From CAZYIW01 sp964647705 (GTDB lineage: Bacteria; Pseudomonadota; Gammaproteobacteria; PS1; Pseudothioglobaceae): a stretch of 53,889 nt of DNA. The translations under genes were made by a program, and so were the position numbers. The stretch covers positions 1 through 53,889 of the forward strand of contig CAZYIW010000004.1 of NCBI GenBank assembly GCA_964647705.1, in the 5' to 3' direction. Under the pieces are notes generated by a model. The model made no database searches, was not told the DNA's origin, and saw only the letters and a list, made by a program, of their open reading frames with translations. Shown piece after piece: positions 51,265-53,889 of this stretch. Positions within the stretch are counted from its first letter, which is position 1; every line of letters begins with the position of its first letter.

Positions 51265-52628
51265 TGGATGTCTTTTTTCTTTTTGCTCTGATCATTGGAC
51301 TGCTTATCATTGGCGTTCCAATCGCAGTTGCATTGGGCGTCTCTTCAATTCTGTTTTTATTGTGGTTTTCAGATTCGTCTCTTGCCGGTATCGCAGGTAC
51401 CTTATTTGAAGCTTTTGAAGGGCACTACACCCTACTGGCAATTCCTTTTTTTATTCTGGCCTCTTGTTTTATGACCACCGGCGGTGTTGCCAAGCGAATC
51501 ATTCGTTTTTCCATTGCTTGTGTTGGTCATGTAAGAGGTGGACTGGCTATTGCGGGTGTGTTTGCTTGTATGCTTTTTGCAGCACTTTCAGGTTCCTCAC
51601 CGGCCACCGTTGTGGCCATTGGAACCATTGTTATTGCTGGCATGAGAAAAGTCGGCTATAGCAAAGAATTTGCAGCAGGTGTAATCAGTAATGCGGGTAC
51701 TTTGGGTATTTTAATTCCGCCTTCATTGGTAATGGTTGTTTATGCTGCTGCCGTTGAAGTTTCTGTTGGCAGAATGTTTCTTGCAGGTGTTATTCCGGGA
51801 TTACTAGCAGGTGTGATGTTGATGTTGGCGATCTATGTGGTCGCCAGATACAAAAACCTTCCAAAAGGTCAGTGGCAAGGCTGGAGAGAAGTAATCGATT
51901 CGGGTAAAGCCGCCAGCTGGGGTTTGTTTTTAATTGTGATTATTCTTGGTGGAATCTATGGCGGTATTTTTACCCCAACTGAGGCAGCTGCGGTTGCTGC
52001 GGTTTACGCATGGGTGATTTCTAATTTTGTTTATAAAGACATGGGCCCTTTAAAAGAAGCCAACAAAAAACTGATTAAAAACCCTAAAGCCTTAGTCACC
52101 GCAATATTTCACGAGGACACAAAAAAAACCCTGTTTGAAGGTGGCAAACTCACTGTCATGTTGTTATTTGTGATTGCCAATGCACTGATTCTAAAACATG
52201 TATTAACCGACGAACAAATACCTCAGGCCATTGCAAATTCGCTACTTTCAGCTGGCTTTGGCCCAATTATGTTTCTTGTGATTGTTAATATTATTTTATT
52301 AATCGGTGGTCAATTTATGGAGCCATCGGGTTTATTGGTTATTGTTGCTCCATTGGTTTTTCCAATTGCCATGCAACTGGGCATTGATCCTATCCACCTT
52401 GGCATTATTATGGTGGTTAATATGGAGATTGGTATGATCACACCGCCGGTGGGTTTGAATCTATTTGTTACCTCGGGCGTTGCTGGAATGCCAATTATGT
52501 CGGTTGTCAAAGCAGCGTTACCATTTTTGGCAGTGTTATTTGTTTTCTTGATTATCGTCACCTATGTACCGGCCATATCCACCTTCCTTCCAAATATGGT
52601 TATGGGTCCTGAGATTGTTATTAGATAA
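51264..52628 (+). CDS. dctM: TRAP transporter large permease DctM
   Basis: 454 residues, about 12 membrane segments; the ion-coupled transport subunit. Family blocks are VARFSIACVGHVRGGLA-like (RIIRFSIACVGHVRGGLA), ALSGSSPATVVAIGTI, SNAGTLGILIPPSL, FTPTEAAAVAAVYA and EIGMITPPVGLNLFV. It has a soluble insert near residues 255-290, making it longer than the usual 425. It is the last gene of the operon; no hairpin follows before the tRNA. Confidence 0.94.
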   Translation: MDVFFLFALIIGLLIIGVPIAVALGVSSILFLLWFSDSSLAGIAGTLFEAFEGHYTLLAIPFFILASCFMTTGGVAKRIIRFSIACVGHVRGGLAIAGVFACMLFAALSGSSPATVVAIGTIVIAGMRKVGYSKEFAAGVISNAGTLGILIPPSLVMVVYAAAVEVSVGRMFLAGVIPGLLAGVMLMLAIYVVARYKNLPKGQWQGWREVIDSGKAASWGLFLIVIILGGIYGGIFTPTEAAAVAAVYAWVISNFVYKDMGPLKEANKKLIKNPKALVTAIFHEDTKKTLFEGGKLTVMLLFVIANALILKHVLTDEQIPQAIANSLLSAGFGPIMFLVIVNIILLIGGQFMEPSGLLVIVAPLVFPIAMQLGIDPIHLGIIMVVNMEIGMITPPVGLNLFVTSGVAGMPIMSVVKAALPFLAVLFVFLIIVTYVPAISTFLPNMVMGPEIVIR

Positions 52629-52648
52629 CTAAAAAATGATTGAGATAA

Positions 52649-52736
52649 TGGTGGAAGGAGTGGGATTTGAACCCACGGTACGTTTCCGTACACACGCTTT
52701 CCAAGCGTGCGCATTCGACCACTCTGCCATCCTTCC
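52649..52736 (-). tRNA. tRNA-Ser (anticodon GGA)
   Basis: Read on the minus strand: acceptor GGAAGGA pairs with TCCTTCC, anticodon stem CACGC/GCGTG with loop TTGGAAA (anticodon GGA, reads UCC and UCU), a long variable arm (TGTACG...CGTACC) diagnostic of serine, and T-arm GTGGGTTCAAATCCCAC. CCA is encoded. Base 73 is A, unlike the G usual in bacterial serine tRNAs. Confidence 0.95.
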
Positions 52737-53111
52737 AAATTAAGGAGGTTATTTTACGCAAATATTGCTAAAAATCCGCCCATTTAAAGAATTTGCCAAT
52801 TTTTATAGATATTGACATGTTTTGATTAAAAAGTGCTCAAAAACAGGCTATTTTTGCCTTGAAACAGACATTTAGATGCCTAATTTGTAAAGATTTAAAG
52901 AAAAATCAATATCATTTTGATTATTTACGAAATTTTTACCATATAAAAACATTAATAAAATTCATAAACTTTACAAAAATAATGATATTGACTAACATTT
53001 TATTTAGCCTATAATGACACTTAACACAAGGAGTAGTTCACTTACGAACTGGGTATTTGTTCCCTATTGTCACCCTAGGATTTCCCTTAAAGCACTAAAA
53101 CGGAGAAGTAT
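52737..53111. other. AT-rich intergenic region between tRNA-Ser and MORN gene
   Basis: 375 bases, very AT-rich, no supported gene. It holds three copies of GATATTGA: 52808-52815, 52984-52991 and, inverted, 52906-52913. There is a local inverted repeat AATCAA/TTGATT (52904-52922), and the promoter and structured leader of the MORN gene (52988-53111). Confidence 0.6.
52988..53015 (+). promoter_or_regulatory. Promoter of the MORN-repeat gene
   Basis: TTGACT (52988-52993), a 16-base spacer and TATAAT (53010-53015) form a near-consensus sigma-70 promoter. The predicted start near 53022 leaves a 90-base leader with a small hairpin (AGTTC 53035-53039 with GAACT 53046-53050) and a GGG/CCC pair. One GATATTGA copy overlaps the -35. 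Confidence 0.7.
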
Positions 53112-53633
53112 ATGCATACTTACAAACATTTCCTTGGCGAAGCAAAAGCCTTTCTTCTGGCCAACAAAGACTATATTCATACCAATAATCAGGCAATCTC
53201 CAATCATCACGACTTAGCTAAAAAGCTTATTCGTGATAGAAATCCAGAACTACTTAAGAATAGCGATATATCTTGTTTTTTTATTGATAAATTTCTTGAG
53301 CGATGTAAAGCTCTAGAATATAAACACAAACATCCAGCCCTCTTTGTTCCTCGATACTTTTTCAAAGACAAACCACCATCAAACAATCTAAAAATGGAAT
53401 TTTACAAAAATGGTAATAAAAAATCTGCCTGCTATTACCACAAAGGAAAGCCCCATGGGTATTCCATAACTTGGCAGGAAAATGGAAATTATGAACAATG
53501 TGGCACTTTTGTTAATGGAGTCGTTGATGGGGAGTGGTGGTACTGGTCAGGCCGTTCGAGCATGTATGAAGTCTCTTGCTACGTTGAAGGTGAATGTGTA
53601 AAAGAGTTCACTCGATATCATGATTTATATTAA
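53112..53633 (+). CDS. MORN/YwqK-repeat protein of unknown function
   Basis: 173 residues, no signal peptide or membrane segment. The first 90 residues (MHTYKHFLGEAKAFLLANKD...) match nothing I recognise. From about residue 95 there are MORN/YwqK-like repeats: FYKNGNKKSACYYHKGKPHG, then WQENGNYEQCGTFVNGVVDG and EWWYWSG. Such repeats often make flat beta surfaces for protein or lipid contact; some annotated members are called antitoxin-like, but that is not shown here. CGGAGAAG is the ribosome site. A strong promoter with a long leader precedes it. Stands alone near tRNA-Ser in an AT-rich stretch. Confidence 0.7.
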   Translation: MHTYKHFLGEAKAFLLANKDYIHTNNQAISNHHDLAKKLIRDRNPELLKNSDISCFFIDKFLERCKALEYKHKHPALFVPRYFFKDKPPSNNLKMEFYKNGNKKSACYYHKGKPHGYSITWQENGNYEQCGTFVNGVVDGEWWYWSGRSSMYEVSCYVEGECVKEFTRYHDLY

Positions 53634-53672
53634 AAAATAAATCTTAACTGTTAAAGATGCAAATTAATAAAT

Positions 53673-53783
53673 ATGAATAAAAGAAGAACAACAAGTGAAG
53701 GGAGTGCTATTGTAGGCCCTGTAATATTAATATTTTCAACAATAGTAATATTGACAATATTGATTATAAAGCGGTTTCACTAA
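53673..53783 (+). CDS. Possible tiny single-pass membrane peptide
   Basis: Open frame of 36 residues: a basic N-terminus MNKRRTTSEGS, then a membrane segment IVGPVILIFSTIVILTILII and a basic end KRFH, so an N-out or N-in single helix. There is no good ribosome site, and short hydrophobic frames arise easily in AT-rich DNA. The composition (Arg/Lys at both ends) is peptide-like. Nothing is seen in the remaining 53784-53889. Confidence 0.3.
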   Translation: MNKRRTTSEGSAIVGPVILIFSTIVILTILIIKRFH

Positions 53784-53889
53784 ACCAGGTATAAACCAAA
53801 AAAAAGTTATAAAAGGATAGTGATTACAAGTATTTTTTTTATTCCTTATCATTACCAAATAGTTTTTACATGCTGATAGTCTTGTATTT

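Noticed and set aside
53014..53217. 67-codon frame overlapping the promoter and leader of the MORN gene
   Set aside because: Its ATG lies in the -10 element, and it overlaps a better-supported gene in another frame.
1..53889. CRISPR arrays, insertion sequences, prophage genes, rRNA
   Set aside because: No regularly spaced repeats, transposase or phage-like proteins were seen on either strand.
52649..53889. Integrated island at tRNA-Ser
   Set aside because: The tRNA 3' end, the usual integration site, faces dctM, not the AT-rich side; no integrase or repeated tRNA end is visible in the window.

Overview
The window is a 53.9 kb piece of an AT-rich gammaproteobacterial chromosome. Nearly every gene is a recognisable gammaproteobacterial housekeeping type: class Ia ribonucleotide reductase with a YfaE-like ferredoxin, the pdxA-rsmA-apaG-apaH run, rseP-bamA-skp-lpxD-fabZ-lpxA, and rpoH carrying an intact RpoH box. 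The tightly packed, AT-rich gene set with a TRAP transporter, a possible DsrE-like protein at the left edge and selenium-tRNA genes would fit the SUP05/Thioglobus relatives. That placement is inference; nothing here proves it. Two runs of 100 N show that it is a scaffolded draft. Both are flanked by exact 55-bp duplications, so each is almost certainly an assembly-join artefact inside an intact gene (lipB and fabF).

Layout. 1-1212: a divergent pair, a partial exported protein and a 2Fe-2S/flavin reductase-like protein. 1257-9760: a five-gene overlapping lipid-degradation operon (fadE, fadN-like, fadA, patatin phospholipase, acyl-CoA ligase). 9889-13678: nrdA-nrdB-ferredoxin behind a promoter with two NrdR boxes. 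13672-16478 (minus): dimeric dUTPase, selD, mnmH. 16532-18796: pxpABC 5-oxoprolinase. 18801-21554 (minus): MoxR-type AAA+ ATPase, VWA/metallopeptidase-like protein, rhodanese. 21588-23561: ybeD-lipB-lipA lipoate synthesis. 23618-28274 (minus): RND adaptor and permease. 28506-31365: pdxA-rsmA-apaG-apaH, convergent with dapF. 32281-41463: DUF971, rseP, bamA, skp, lpxD, fabZ, lpxA, murJ, yggX, gmk (envelope biogenesis). 41536-44379: rpoH-groES-groEL. 44583-47133: parE-queC. 47217-48915: acpP-fabF. 48932-49147 (minus): a small membrane protein. 49539-52628: TRAP transporter dctPQM. 52649-52736 (minus): tRNA-Ser(GGA). 52737-53889: an AT-rich, gene-poor end with a MORN/YwqK-repeat protein and a possible tiny membrane peptide.

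How it works together. The fad operon would release fatty acids from phospholipid, activate them and oxidise them to acetyl-CoA, while acpP/fabF/fabZ and the lpx genes run lipid synthesis. The rpoH-groESL cluster puts the heat-shock sigma factor beside its classic targets. Two operons (acpP-fabF and dctP-dctQM) have a strong intrinsic terminator ending 10-15 bases before the downstream start codon. This is a compact way to make more of the carrier or binding protein than of the enzyme or membrane subunits.

No CRISPR array, insertion sequence, phage gene or rRNA was found. No clearly new multi-gene defence or biosynthetic system is visible. The most unusual items are the fadE/fadNA/patatin operon with a palindrome over its first start codon, the AAA+/VWA-metalloprotein/rhodanese operon, the RND pair with a Met-rich adaptor insert and a lysine-rich permease tail, and the repeat-marked promoter of the MORN gene.
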